Assembly: GCA_019649035.1 (NCBI GenBank)
Contig: BMAT01011726.1
Coordinates: 117,247-162,440 of the forward strand
Source: Elysia marginata
Taxonomy: Eukaryota > Mollusca > Gastropoda > Plakobranchidae
Direction: 5' to 3'
DNA length: 45,194 bases
Below the pieces are notes generated by a model. It was not told the origin of the DNA. It ran no database searches and saw only the letters and a list, made by a program, of their open reading frames with translations. Positions 1 through 11,842 of this stretch are shown piece after piece (within the stretch, counting starts at the first letter, position 1; each line of letters begins with the position of its first letter). The position numbers and the translations under genes were made by a program.

Positions 1-438
1 AATACAATCCAAAACATTTATATTGAGAATATTAAAGAATAACCACATGATTTCTATTCTATATATATATATATATCTTTGATATAATCTAATATGTAAT
101 CTAATTCAATAGTTATTTAATTTATTTGAAAAAATCTAAGCTTTACGATAACAAAACAAAAATTTTCAAAACAAATACCCCCCCCCCCACCAAATTCTTA
201 ATAAGTGTAACAATATATAATTTTGTAACTTGAGATATAAAATATTTGTTCTATAAAACATTCTACTTAACATACGTGGGACAAATCAAAGAACATTTTT
301 TTCTCTCTCACTTTTGGCAAAAGTAATCAAGTACAAGCCACTTTCTTTACATTGCTTTTTGGGACCAGCTTAATTGCTAAACATTGTAATAATGGAAGTC
401 TAGTGGTATTACTGATTCTAAATCCAATGTCTTCACAG
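1..438 (+). other. Intron, 3' part
   Basis: AT-rich sequence with a short TA run (about 61-76), a poly-C run (about 179-188) and a polypyrimidine stretch ending in TTCACAG at 438. No coding island is seen. It is the end of an intron whose upstream exon lies outside the window. Confidence 0.6.
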
Positions 439-489
439 TAAGACAAAGACCGGAGCAGCCACCGATCGATACCGCCTCACCTGATCAAG
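439..489 (+). CDS. Linker exon upstream of vWA1
   Basis: A 51-base phase 1-1 exon between TCTTCACAG and GTAGCG. It encodes a Pro/Gln/Asp-rich linker, RQRPEQPPIDTASPDQ, with the final base starting a Gly codon. The end matches the Asp-Gln-Gly ends of the linker exons at 2325 and 6159, which supports it as a real exon. No cysteine. It precedes vWA1 and would join to it as DQ-G-S. Confidence 0.75.
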
Positions 490-881
490 GTAGCGTTTTT
501 ACAGGTTTTTTTTAAAATAAATAGTTTATTCGAAAATCGAAATCTACAGAAATAATTTGTGTACAAATATAACTGTATTTTCTGTAATATTTCCTCATGC
601 CCAACTTAACACCCACGTCATACTAAAAAGAATTTGTTTGACGAGGCTTGTGCCATGTTTCATAAATTTCACTTAACATCTCAGCAGCTGTGGTTAAAAT
701 ATTTGTTATTGTAAGACCACTTTTTGACAAAAAAGAAAATTTTTGCAAATTCTGAAGACAGTCAACCAGAGGACTTTTTTTTGCTTCCCATATTGCAATC
801 AAAATATGAAAACCTGTATGTTTTTATAAATAATTTCACTATTACCTTCCAAAATCTGAACGCTGTCTTATTCTGTGATAG
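490..881 (+). other. Intron
   Basis: An AT-rich intron with no coding island that I can support. A 62-codon open frame at 724-912 overlaps the next exon out of frame and is chance. Confidence 0.7.
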
Positions 882-1466
882 GCTCGGCGTCCATCGTGCC
901 CTACGGCTCTGACAAACTAGATCTGGTCTACTTGTTCCATATGTCGCAGAATATGGACCGACAAGGCTGGGAAAATTACAAACTCTTTATGAAAAACGTC
1001 ATATCCGGTGCGAACGTCGATTCGGGAGACGTCAGAGTCAGTGCGGTGATTTACAATACCAGAAGCCAGATGTATTTCCCTCTCAATCAGTATCAGTCAG
1101 TTAGTGAGCTTAACGGAGCCATCGACAACTTGCCGTACCTCCCGAGTAGCACATCCGACTTCTCCCAAGGCTTGCGTTATGTCAGTCAGATGGCGTTTAC
1201 GCCAATGAACGGCGACAGACCGGATGTCCCGAACGCGGTCATCGTTGTCACAGACTCTGACGCTAACATCAACCAAGGCAACGTGGCAGCGGCTGCCGAA
1301 AACGTTAGAACTGTATCCGGAGCAAGGATCTACACAGTGGGCATCGGCGTGACAGGGAATTCCCACTTAGCGTCCTCGGCTTCAGCAAGGAGCACTGTGT
1401 TCTCAGCAGATGATGCCTACGGCCTTGCAGGCGTAAAGGACCAACTGGTCGCCCAGATTCCGCCCT
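882..1466 (+). CDS. vWA domain exon 1
   Basis: A 585-base exon (195 codons), from acceptor ATAG to donor GTAAGA, phase 1-1. It encodes one vWA domain beginning near the GSDKLDLVYLFHMS strand. The MIDAS position that is normally Asp is His (938-940), giving H-x-S-x-N. The MIDAS Thr region reads SDFSQGL, so no Thr lies at the usual place. The third element, VIVVTDSDAN, keeps its Asp. The NGDRPDVPN block before that strand and the YTVGIGV strand match the other nine domains. Typical vWA domains are 170-200 residues, so this is complete. No cysteine. The frame remains open past the donor for a few codons only. It is closest to vWA2 and the type A domains. Confidence 0.92.
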
Positions 1467-2324
1467 GTAAGAGAACAAATTGCATATCGATTCTTCTGTA
1501 GATTAAGAATAGTTAAATTGTGATAAGCGCCGGAGTCTTACAAAAAGTAAAAGAAAATTAAAAAGCTTCTCTTTTATTTGAAATAAAAACAGATTCCCAC
1601 CCATCACATCTCGGGGAACGTAAATCTACTTAAAACTTTACCAAGCATATTTCACGGTATAAATCTTCCAATGTTTTAACATTAACACAATTTTACAAAG
1701 GAACATAACTACCCGAACATGAAATTGCACTTCTCTACTTTTATAGTGCCGAAATGTTTCAGCTTAAACAAAACACTATAAGATCGACGGTCACTTTACG
1801 ATATTTTTCGGTGCTTAATTTGACAAAGTACACGCATATAGGATAGAAATCTCAGAGAATATAAAAAAAAATCTCGAAGTCGATTCACATGAGTCACAGG
1901 AAGAGCTCTATTTTCACATTACGCGTGCTTAGAGGCAAAAGGTTCTATTAGCAATAGATTATAGTTGCAGATGTAATCTTTTGACACTAAACCAATGATA
2001 TTATCATTTACAAGGCGTTGCTATCTTAACAATGCATTTTCTTCACTTTTCAAAAGATAAGAACCCCCCCCCCCAACATATTATAAAGAAAATTCGGGAA
2101 AGCTATTTAAACTTTATTATATTTAAAATATTGAGAATAAAAAAATGAACCTTTGAAAAACATTCTCAAAAATCAGAGCGTCCGAGACTCAGCTTATTCG
2201 GAGTCACGTGATAGGGAGGTTAAGAAGGCCTTCTATGTTTAAATAAGATCGATTAGTATAAAACATGCAGTACACTTCGTCATTGCAGAAATTCGGTATT
2301 TTTTGCTATTTTTGTTTTTCACAG
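1467..2324 (+). other. Intron
   Basis: An AT-rich intron with a poly-C run near 2064. It ends in a clear polypyrimidine tract and TTTTTCACAG. Nothing else is seen. Confidence 0.7.
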
Positions 2325-2372
2325 TGGGAGGCGGACAGGACCAGTCAGCAACTGACTCGTCATCGGATCAAG
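2325..2372 (+). CDS. Linker exon between vWA1 and vWA2
   Basis: A 48-base phase 1-1 exon flanked by TTTTTCACAG and GTAGAA. It encodes GGGQDQSATDSSSDQ, a flexible Gly/Ser/Asp-rich linker ending in Asp-Gln-(Gly), like the linkers at 439 and 6159. With the T that ends vWA1 it starts with Leu. The start resembles the Gly-rich opening of the later Gly/His linkers. Confidence 0.8.
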
Positions 2373-3253
2373 GTAGAAATTCTTACATCTCCTACAGTTT
2401 CCGTTGTAGAAAATTTTATTGGAGAAAAAAAAAACCCAGCCACTCTTTATTTGCTTCGGCGAAACTCAAAGCTTCAGTATTATCTATACCCTACTAGTAT
2501 ATTTAAATGTATAAATACTTATATTATTAGGAAATACGTTCAAAATGCGTAAGTGCTGAAAATAATAGCGCTCAACTTTCTTAAAATGACAAGGCTATTA
2601 TCTAGTTCTCTTACCTTTTTGGTCTTACAACACTGCTTCATACGTCTCCAGTCGGGACGCACTGTTTAGGCAAGCTGTAGTAAATGTAAAATTTTCTATT
2701 TCAAGGAATCGATGATAGTCTTCTAGTAGACATTTTATTTTAAAAGAAAATTTTGGCTTTGGCCTTAATAATTTTCAAAGTTTATAACGAAAGTCATTGA
2801 TAAACAGAATAGGACTATATTTAAGGATGTCTGAAGTCAAAAGCTTCCCAGAAAGATTTTTTAATGTTTGTGAAATGTCACCAACCTTGTTGGCTCTTTC
2901 CTCCAATGCCCCATTAGTTCTGTTCTAACTCGTCTTGGCTTTTAAGTTGTGAAATCAGAAAATAATATGGAATTGTGATATTAACCAAAGTATGGACAAA
3001 AGAAGAGGAAACATAATCAATACTCATAACTATATAAAGTTACATTTGCTATTGGCTTTAACACTTCAAACAGCCTACACACTCTTTGTACTTAAATAAT
3101 TTTTAAAATGAAAACCATAATACACGTGATTGAAAAACAAACCTACATAAAGTTTTCGATTTATTTTGAGACATTATTGTACCCTTTTCTTTCATTCACT
3201 ATATCGTACACACACCGTTCAAACTGTTAATAACCTCCAACCACCGTCTGTAG
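2373..3253 (+). other. Intron
   Basis: An AT-rich intron with no coding island. The acceptor before vWA2 (CGTCTGTAG) is acceptable, with a pyrimidine-rich stretch upstream. Confidence 0.7.
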
Positions 3254-3823
3254 AGCCTTACGGGTCAGACAAACTGGACCTGGTGTACATGTTCCACACC
3301 TCCAACAACATCGACAACGCCGGCTGGGAGCACTACAAAGGCTTCATGTACGGCGTGGTATCTGACGCCAACATCGACAACGGTGACGTACGAGTAGGTG
3401 CTTTGGTTTACAACGACAGAAGCTCCATGCACTTTCCTCTCGGCCAATACCGAACGGCCAGCGAAGTTGCAGGGGCAATCAACGGTATGAAGTTTGAGCC
3501 CAGCGACAACGCAAATGTCGCCGCGGGGATGAATGAGGTCAGACAACGTATGTTTATACAGAGCAATGGAGACAGGCCTGATGCCCCGAACGCCGTGATC
3601 GTTGTCACGGATGCAGATGCGAACCTGGAAGAGGATGGCATCGCGTCCTCCGCAGACAGGCTAAAAACCGAATCTGGGGCACGGGTGTACACGGCCGGAA
3701 TCGGACTGAAGGACAGTGCACAGTTACCAGTGATAGCGTCAGATCCAAGTACTGCGTTCATGGCCGATGACCCGGCAGGGCTTTCAGACGTAAAGGAAGA
3801 TTTAGTGAAACAAATGCCGCCAT
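3254..3823 (+). CDS. vWA domain exon 2
   Basis: A 570-base exon (190 codons), phase 1-1, from CTGTAG to GTAAGA. The domain opens PYGSDKLDLVYMFHTSNNID. His (3295-3297) replaces the first MIDAS Asp, Asn replaces the second MIDAS Ser, and the Thr site reads ANVAAGM, without Thr. The VIVVTDADAN strand keeps its Asp, and NGDRPDAPN and YTAGIGL are present. No cysteine up to the donor. The start is chosen because the split codon completes the Gly-type base left by the upstream linker and restores the PYGSDK opening shared with vWA1. Its C-terminal half is the best match to the decayed exon near 7000. Confidence 0.92.
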
Positions 3824-6158
3824 GTAAGAAATTCCTATTTGATAACTGTTGCTTTTGCTTTTGAGTGCAAATTTCACTTTTCTCCAGTGTCTTATATACG
3901 CGTTTTTACTACCAAAACCGTCACGTGCCTGATTTTATACTTGCCTTACTTTCGTTAAAAAAAACTCTCCGATATTCACACCATTACTGTAGAGGCTTTC
4001 GACCTGTATATTCATTTCCATCATGTAATTATTCATTTCGCTTCATTTATTTTTGTCCTGCAATATGTATTTGCGTCCACACGTTAAAGTTTTGAAAGGT
4101 ATTGCTTAGTTTCACAGTTCCAATTAATTTTCTCAATCATTCTACCTCATGCTTTTTCTTCTGCCTTGTATATAAGCTATGCTTTAAAGCTTCATTTCTA
4201 CGCTTGAACTTCCTCATTTGTAGAACACTATTATGCCACGAACTATTTTTGGAGTTAAGATAATCTTGCTCGCAAACTGGAATGACCAAAAAGTTCAAAA
4301 AAAATACTGCGATCTTATTTTTTCGGTACCATTATTGTCTAGACGTCATATTGTAGTGTGCGCCACTCTTATTGTGTATACTGCATTGCTGCGTTCAAGT
4401 TTTGCTTTTCCGTAAAACTTCATTGGAAACAAACACTTTTTGATTCACGAAACCTTGCTCCCAAAGACATGACACTTATATTTTTTTTTAAGTTTCTTCT
4501 CTAACTCGTTTTTTTTCTCTTCGCTTCAAGGCGTTCTTGGGTAAAAAAAGACGTTACGTTTATATTTTCCTGTTTCACCTGTGCTTAAATAAAATATAAT
4601 ACCAAAAGTACTTTCTTTTACTCTTGCACACAAAATAAACATTTGCGGCTTATTACATGGTTAAACTTATGCTCTAGCGACGCTGTATTGTTTTGAAAAA
4701 TTAGAACACCTATACAATATACCTGCAGAGCATGACTGTATTGCGGATATATTTTTTTTTTAAACCTTGTTATTAAACTTCTTATAAATTTATGTAAGCG
4801 GTAAAAAGAAAGCTTAAACCACATTCAATCAATCCGCACGCACTGTAACCATCAATAATAATACTTTAATAGTCATTAATTACTTTTTTTATTCTTTGTT
4901 CAGTCCCCTCGATCTATCTGCACATGTCTTTATGTAAAAAAAAACAATACTAAGTTTTTCAATATTATATATAAGCGTCTTTCGTGAGTGCGTTACTTGC
5001 TCGAATCTAATTGGTCCTGAGGGTATAGACTTCATAGAACATCCGTCATAGAAAAAGAACGAGAAAAAATTGCGCCCCTCTTCCCCCTGTCTCGATTTCT
5101 CTATCTGTCTGTCAGTATGTCTGTCTATTGTGTCTTTTTTTTTACTTTTTCTGAAACTCTTTATCTGTTATTTTTAATACTTTTTACAATCCTTGTGTGT
5201 CTTTAGATCTGTACTTTTGTCTGTGTACCTGTTTGTATTTTCCTCTTTTAATCTTTCATTTGTAATCCTCATTTTAGATTCACATTGACTCATTTTCAAT
5301 ATTCACGTCTTCATTGCCTCCTGCTTGGTATCTTTTTGCGTCCAAATACCACCCACTTTGGAAAATTTCTAATATGAGGTAGAAACATGATTGTTATTAT
5401 TGATATAATTAGTCTGCTATCTAATCTTTCTATTCGCCTTAGGGTTTCAATATGTACAGCATCATATCCAAATCCTTTTTACAAGTGAATAGAAAAAAGC
5501 TGCAATGACCTTTTGAATGTTTTTTTTCCTCTGCCCAAGCTTTTTTAATGCACGCATTGCTCGTCATTTGGCTTTTGTAAGCTTTTATGATTTCAATCTA
5601 TTTTAGAGATGTTGAAAAGAGAAACTAGGAGAGCTATATTCTTTTACTTCTTACTTGACAACGTCGAGAAAAAACAAAACAATAAAAAACAAAGATGTTT
5701 CACATTAGGCAAAAGTAGGCATTTAAATCTTGTTAATAGTTTTAAAATGTAGATAATTCATTAAGAAGACATCTTTGAACTTAAGAAATACCGCACTTTT
5801 TTGTACTTATAAGAAACTCAGAAGGCAAACAACCTTCTATAAAATGTAAACAAACTAAGACATAATTCATTTTGTGATTATATCAAATTGTATGTAATAC
5901 TATTATGCGTATTATAAGCTTTAAAACTCAAGATATTTTCGAATCTTTGTTGCGAAGACCGCCTTTTGTTGCTCTTCCGATTTAGATTCAGGCCTTAGCA
6001 ATGGTCGATTATAAAAAAAAATATCGCGAAGATTAAACTAAGTTTTTAGAAAAGTTTTTTCTACTGCAAGCGATGGTGAGGATACATCTAGATTTATAAT
6101 GGAGTTAACATAAGCACGAACTTCATACAAGGACCGTCTGATCTTAATTTGTTCACAG
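3824..6158 (+). other. Long intron
   Basis: A 2.3 kb AT-rich intron. It includes a low-complexity pyrimidine-rich patch with degenerate TCTG repeats (about 5090-5250). Short open frames here (3865, 4233, 4618 minus) have AT-driven composition and no splice logic. No exon could be supported, although this is long enough to hide a lost module. Confidence 0.6.
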
Positions 6159-6209
6159 TAAGCAAAAAACAGGACCAGTCAACCGGTGCGCCCTCGTCAA
6201 CGGATCAAG
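6159..6209 (+). CDS. Linker exon before the decayed vWA exon
   Basis: A 51-base phase 1-1 exon between GTTCACAG and GTAGCT. It encodes SKKQDQSTGAPSSTDQ and ends in the Asp-Gln-(Gly) signature of the two upstream linkers. Its splice sites look intact although the vWA exon that should follow is broken. It would therefore splice straight to vWA3 (G + GA, giving Gly), keeping frame. Confidence 0.75.
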
Positions 6210-6802
6210 GTAGCTACTGATGTTGTCAATCTTTTGACATTACTTCCTATCTACACTATACATTTCGTTTTTTAAACCAAGGTTCCTTATAGTTCCAACT
6301 TTCGAAATGTCGATCAATTTAGTGCTTTCAGCCAAAGATAACCAACAAATAACATTAATCGTCATTATTAAGAAAAGGCCAAAACAAAAATTAGACAAAA
6401 ACTTTAGGGTGATTTAAATCGTATAAGCTGTTCTGTAATCATTTCAGGTTACTTTATTTTAATTTGCAATTGACGCTGTACAAATTTGCTCTCTTCTTAT
6501 CTTGAGTTAAGTACTGAAGTAGCCAAACTCTAAAGCAACACACACAACAAGTATTTATAAGAAATGCCCTTTCTCTCATTTTTTTTTAGTTTCTTGTTTT
6601 GCTTTCAACTTTATTTGTCATGGATGTTTGAAGCGTCTATATTTTTCGCCCTGCGAGTTAATGCGATACATATATCTCTTTACCTTGTGATCAAAAACAA
6701 AGACTCAGAGAGAAAAGGCAAATTAAAGACATAAGAAAGAAACCTGATATCAACGTGTCTGTGCGAACTTAATATCAGATTAAATTTCTTTATTCGTCCC
6801 CA

Positions 6803-7178
6803 TGGGAAATATTGTTTTTGACAGCATTTGTACATGGTAGCATATTTTGTCAAAACATTCGACACGCGTTATTTAGACATTTTGTAGTTTGCTTAGACAT
6901 ACATTTACGTTTTGTACCGATTAAACAGATTTATAATCTTACCAGTAAGAAAAACCAGATGTCAAAAATACCGCACAGGTTGTCTCTTATGCAAACTAAA
7001 GAGAAGAATAAGACATTGTGCCGTCGCCAGAAGGGTTGAATGCTGAACCTGTGGCAATGATCGAAGTGGGATGCATAGCCGCGTAGGATGCCAAATCACG
7101 GCTTCTGTTTCAGACGAAACTGCATGTCTTTCAGATTTAAAACAAGACCTAGTCGTGCAAATCCCGCTGCCTAAAATG
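6803..7178 (+). pseudogene. Decayed vWA domain exon
   Basis: This is a remnant of a vWA exon. The end is clear: ITASVSDETACLSDLKQD and the following residues (7092-7178) match the last helix of vWA2, which has SDVKEDLVKQMPP. Upstream in a shifted frame, CCAGATGTC at about 6957 and the VV-x-x-A-N stretch match the PDVPN...VIVVTDADAN segment, with in-frame stops. Further up, LTAFVHGS (near 6820) resembles DLAFLVHAS and keeps the His. The total is about 375 bases against 560-590 for intact copies, so the middle is deleted. The donor is destroyed: CCTAAAATG stands where others have a T followed by GTAAG. The 3' third is convincing and the 5' part is suggestive. Confidence 0.65.
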
Positions 7179-8339
7179 AAGTCCCTAAAATGCAGTATTA
7201 TTTGTGTTTTTGACCGGGATTATTTTCAGCCTCAGCGTAAACTAATAATGCTTTTAGGCATATTGTTTCGCAAGTATCTATTTGAGTACTTTGTAATTTT
7301 CTACTGTTATTGTTAATATACCTTGGAGTTATGAAAACCTCATATTTTAATCCCATCACACTTTGAATCGCGCCAGCTTTCTTTACAGTTATCTATTGGT
7401 TATCTCTTTTCCCTTCTCCGTTCTGGAATAAAACAGCTTTGATGACAGTGTCAACGCATGGTGCAGAGATTCCTGTTTAACAGTCATCTGTACACCGTTT
7501 ACAAATTAATTCATTCCAAGTTTCGAATAAGTTGCTAACCGAACCTCTTATCATAACAATTGGGATTGCCAAAGCAAATAATTATTTATGCCCACTACTG
7601 AGAATTTTTTCTTGCAGGATCTTAAGTGTACCTCATTATGTGAGTCTCTCTTTTGACTATAAAACTAAAAGATGTCTCCATCAGACAAAAAGTCATACAC
7701 CGCAACTTAGCTGTTACGAAGTTCTAGACAGTGTAGGCCTATGATTGTCCGCAAGGCCTATCTACGTACTGATTTCTGTTTTGAAACAAAGCTCCGAGGG
7801 AGATCAAAACGAGTTATAAAGGCTATGAATATTAACAGTTTAAAAGTAAAAATACCCATTTCTTAATGAAATACATGTTTTTTTGGCTTACACTCTACAG
7901 GGTCAGTCTAAGGTCAGTAACTGTTCATGGCTTGCCTAGACAGTTTGAAATCAAACAAAAGAAAAAAATACACTAGTTTTCATTTAGTGTTGCCTTTTCT
8001 TCCTTTACCCAAGCAAAATGTTTCACGAACTGAGTCGAAAAGAATGGCATGTAACGGGACCCTAGGTCATGGTTTAAAATTGAAATTTATAAGCGAACAC
8101 CATAAAGGTTCCTCATTGTCGCTTCCAAGTTAACGACTTAGTGACTTTTCGTTTAATTTAAGTTAGAACCCACTAGAAGAAATAATCTCAGTATGATTTA
8201 ACAATTTCCAAGCTACAGCTGTTTTGCTGCAAATGATTTCTTAGGCTATACGATATGTTTTTTGCTTTTTTTTAAAAGCACACTCTCATTTTATTTCCTA
8301 TATTTCTCACACTGACAATAACACCTAACTCAAAACTAG
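7179..8339 (+). other. Intron
   Basis: Sequence between the vWA remnant and vWA3. By analogy with later modules it may once have held linker exons, but I find none intact. Open frames at 7532 and 7927 are AT-rich chance frames. It ends in a pyrimidine-poor acceptor, CAAAACTAG. Confidence 0.55.
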
Positions 8340-8933
8340 GAGCTCCTGACAGAACTGAAGCCACTGCTGACACGTCCGAAAAACTGGATCTTGCCTTTTT
8401 GATTCATACTTCGGAGGACATCGATTACGAAAAGTACGATTACTACTCAAAGTTTATGCATAAAATAGTCGATGAGGCAGACGTCGATTCCGGTGACGTG
8501 CGAGTCGGTGCGGTGATCTACAACGAAGACGGCGAAGTGGTTTTCCCGCTAGATAAATACACATCAAATGAAGCCGTGCAGGCGGCTATCATAGAGTTCC
8601 CTCTCTCGAAGAGTCCTGACGCCAACATTGCTAAGGGCATGGACACAGTGAGAGAGAAGTTGTTCACACCTGAGGGAGGGGACAGGCCAGATGTCCCAAA
8701 TGCTGTCATTGTTGTTACCGACGCTGATTCTAACCTAGACGAAGACAAAATTGCACCAGCTGCTCAGAAATTGAAAGATGAATCGAAAGCTAAAGTGTTC
8801 ACAGCGGGTATTGGCTTGTTGGGTGCCTCTCAACTGCCTATTGTTGCGACAGCACCGGAAGACATGTATGAACCGGAAACAGTAGAGGAACTTCCGGACA
8901 TGAGAGACCCAATTGTGGAAAAGACTCCTGCGT
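8340..8933 (+). CDS. vWA domain exon 3 (type A, copy 1)
   Basis: A 594-base exon (198 codons), phase 1-1, from AAACTAG to GTAAGG. After a short hydrophilic lead (APDRTEATADTSEK) the vWA domain begins LDLAFLIHTSEDID. His at 8405-8407 replaces the first MIDAS Asp, Asp replaces the second Ser, and ANIAKGM stands where a Thr is expected. The VIVVTDADSNLD strand keeps its Asp, and TAGIGL is present. No cysteine. The exon is nearly identical to vWA5 and vWA7 from 8354 to the first bases past the donor, but the five lead codons and both introns differ. The acceptor CTGACAG eleven bases further on was rejected because it breaks phase. Confidence 0.93.
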
Positions 8934-10221
8934 GTAAGGCGGAAAAAATGCACGAGTGGCCTTCTGCTTTACGTATACTAGCACTGCTATTACTCTTCAG
9001 TATTCGATTCTATATCCTACGTGTATATTTAGGCTTTTAATGTTTTTGTCTATTACCACACGGAAATATATCACGATGCATATTTTTGCAAAAAAAAAAA
9101 ACAACAAAAAACTATATGCCTCAGCTTTTATATTGCTTCAAATGCCATGTGCCATGTGTCATATCACATGGCATGTTATGCTTCAGCTTTAAAATTGCTT
9201 CAAGTGCCATGTGCCATGTGCCCTATCACATGACATGTTTTGGCACATCAATCAGTTTTGAATAATTTCCAGCAGCAGTCCTATTGATTCTCAATCTTTT
9301 TAATCTGAAATTCGTTTTTGTACTTGCTTCGTCTTGCTTGTATAGTTCTCAAGATCTGTTTTCAAGAAATGCTCTGTATGATAAAACAGCTTCTATGTAC
9401 ACTCCATTATGCGTAATAAAACATTTGAATATTCCAATAAGTTGAGCATGGTATTATATTATGTGCACCCTAGGAAGAAATAGATTTCTTGTCTTTGCGG
9501 TTTGCATCGAACAATGTTCAATGCACAAAATCAGCTGAAAGAACAGGCTCTTTAATTTCATAATGGTTTTAGTTTTATGAATTCGTCTTCATCTATCAAT
9601 TATCTGTTCAAGCTTATACTATTATCCGCTTAAACTTTTAACTTCACTTTTGCCTTGAATATCCACCATCAAGTGTTTTACTTTTGGAGTATTTATATTC
9701 GTTGCAACCGCGTTTGGCGCAATGGTATACTTGTTTTGATATATATTTAAGGTGTTGTATCAACTTTAACTAATTTAGAGATAGAAGATAATTACCCAAC
9801 AAAAAAAAATCGCCCCTTTAGTTTTATTTTGTCGTATATCATATAAAATGAAGAGGGGGATAGAACAAGATAGTAATTTGTATCTCACGAGCATGGTCAT
9901 AATAAAATATTCTGTCTTCAGATAAAACCATAACCAAATTGTGCTATGGGCATGCCTGCCATAAGTGACTTCATGTGAGCATTGAGAGTAAGCTACCAAT
10001 ATCTATACCTTTAAGCTTTTTAGCAACTCGCCAGCAAGAGGAGTTTCAGCTTCCTAAGAAAAACATTTACTCACTAGGTGCACAATATGCCAATACAAGT
10101 ACCATTCTTTGAACCCCTATTGACCAGTCAGCATGAAAGTATGACTATCAACTTATTCTGTTCTCTACATCTGCTTACATGCTTCCTCCTGTAAATGGTT
10201 TAAATTTTCATGTTTCCACAG
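8934..10221 (+). other. Intron
   Basis: An AT-rich intron with a local 61-base duplication (see 9120-9241). It ends in CATGTTTCCACAG. No other coding island. Confidence 0.7.
9120..9241. repeat. Two-copy tandem repeat, about 61 bp
   Basis: Two adjacent copies starting CTCAGCTTTTA and TTCAGCTTTAA. Each contains ATTGCTTCAA followed by doubled GCCATGT and TATCACATG words. The CATGGCAT/ATGCCATG words also give weak internal dyads. Confidence 0.7.
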
Positions 10222-10269
10222 TGAGAGGAGGTGGCTTAGATCTGCACGGCCATCATCGCCAAGGCCAAG
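10222..10269 (+). CDS. Gly/His linker exon, copy 1
   Basis: A 48-base phase 1-1 exon between TTTCCACAG and GTAAGA. It encodes RGGGLDLHGHHRQGQ; with the T ending vWA3 it starts with Leu. The Gly-rich start and the H-G-H-H cluster are kept in the copies at 17346 and 24098. It links a type A domain to a type B domain. The His cluster could bind metal ions, which is inference. Confidence 0.85.
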
Positions 10270-11284
10270 GTAAGATTTTTACTGTATATTTCTGTTTCGA
10301 TACAAAATGCAATTTGAAGAGTTTTGTTTTTTACAAAACTTGGCGGAAGCTACTTTGCAAGTTTTTGAAAAAAATGTCCTTTTTCTTTGCTTTCACTTCT
10401 TCAACACTCTAAAAGAACAATAGTAACTATTGGCTCATACCATGTGGTCGATTTCGGCAACCCAACATTTCGTCACAAAGTATAGTTTTGCATTCTCAAA
10501 GAGATTCTAGAGAAATGTTAATTTTTAACAAACCTAGAATCAAGCCAGTTTTGAAAGAGAAAGGCTCTTTCATTTGGCTGATTTATATTTACTCTAACTA
10601 TAGTGCATGATTGTAGATAAACGTGAACTAAACTTAAAAATCTTCACACCACTCCACCTAATACTGCGAATAAAAATGATTATTTGAAGGGTTAGAACAT
10701 GCATGATTTGTTTTTCTTCTACAGTTGTGACTTCTTGTTTTCCTGTTTATTCTTCAAGTTTTTAACTTGGCAGATATTAATCGATTAATCTACATTTAGC
10801 GATTGATATCGCCAAAGTTGAAAGAAAAGCAACTTATATTAGTTTCCAAAACTGAGCATGAGTTAATGATTTATTCTTATTCGCTACCTTTTCCTTTGTC
10901 ATGTCAGCATTATACAAACTTACAATTATCGTTGTTTTCCTGATTTTTCTCTTTTAAGTGCTTATTTAAATATTACTTTTAGTTATCTTAGACTTTTGTC
11001 GGTTGTTTTTAAACGTTTTTTTTTGTCGAAACGCATGTTTTTTATCCACCTAGATCTTACATTTTCCAATCATAACATTATGTATGTTACAGGCTATTCA
11101 TATTTTGACAATGCAAAACTGATGATTATGAATAAGCATTTATTGTGTTGTAAATATATTTATTTGCATTTATATCACATGCTTGTTTTTTAATAATGTC
11201 AATGTAATTAATCATGTTCATTTTTGTTTTATTGAAAACTTTGTATGTTTAAAATTGACAACGTATTGGAATGAATGTGGCTAG
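10270..11284 (+). other. Intron
   Basis: An AT-rich intron with no coding island. The acceptor AATGTGGCTAG has a weak pyrimidine tract but is conserved in sequence with the equivalent site at 18177. Confidence 0.65.
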
Positions 11285-11842
11285 ATCCCAGAAAGCTGGA
11301 CCTTGCGTTTTTGGTGCACGCATCGGAGCAAATTGATGGCCGAAAGTATCAGGACTACAAAGACTACATGCGCGACGTCCTGGAAAACGCAGACGTCGAT
11401 TCTGGGGCCGTACGGGCCGGCGTGGTGTTATACAGGCATGATGGCACTGTGATGATTCAGCTTGATCGTTTCCTCACTAAAAACTCATTGACAGAAGCGA
11501 TCGGTCAGCTTCCTTTGATGGCCAGCAAATATGCTGATTTGGCAAAGGGCATGGACGTTGTCAGACAAGATTTCTTCAGTCCCGAAAAGGGAGATAGAGA
11601 AGACGCCCCCAATGGTGTAATAATCCTTACTGATGCTGATTCAAACTTGAATGAAGGAGATATACCAAGGTATGCCCACATGCTACGAGACTCTGGAGCT
11701 AGAATTGTCACGGCAGGTATAGGATTGGCCGCCAGCGACCAGCTGCCCCATGTTGCATCGGATAAATCAGCCCTTTTGGGCATAAGTGATGTTGGTGAAC
11801 TCCCTTGGGTAGTGGAGCCAGCACAAGAACAGTTTCCACCGC
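11285..11842 (+). CDS. vWA domain exon 4 (type B, copy 1)
   Basis: A 558-base exon (186 codons), phase 1-1, from GTGGCTAG to GTAAGG. The domain opens DPRKLDLAFLVHASEQIDG. His (11317-11319) replaces the first MIDAS Asp, Gln replaces the second Ser, and the Thr site reads ADLAKGM. GVIILTDADSNLN keeps its Asp; GDREDAPN and TAGIGL are present. Type B differs from type A by SGAVRAGVVLYR in place of SGDVRVGAVIYN and by a PPR-type end. The start is set by phase and by agreement with vWA6 and vWA8. No cysteine. It is nearly identical to vWA6, with identity continuing some 50 bases into the following intron. Confidence 0.93.

Noticed and set aside
3865-4095. 76-codon frame directly after vWA2
   Set aside because: AT-rich intron sequence beyond the GTAAGA donor; no domain, no acceptor or donor in phase.
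7532-8133. Open frames between the dead vWA exon and vWA3 that could be lost linkers
   Set aside because: No phase 1-1 exon with both splice sites and linker-like composition could be found.
8351-8355. Alternative vWA3 acceptor CTGACAG
   Set aside because: It would leave one base before the codon frame where two are needed, so it shifts the frame.
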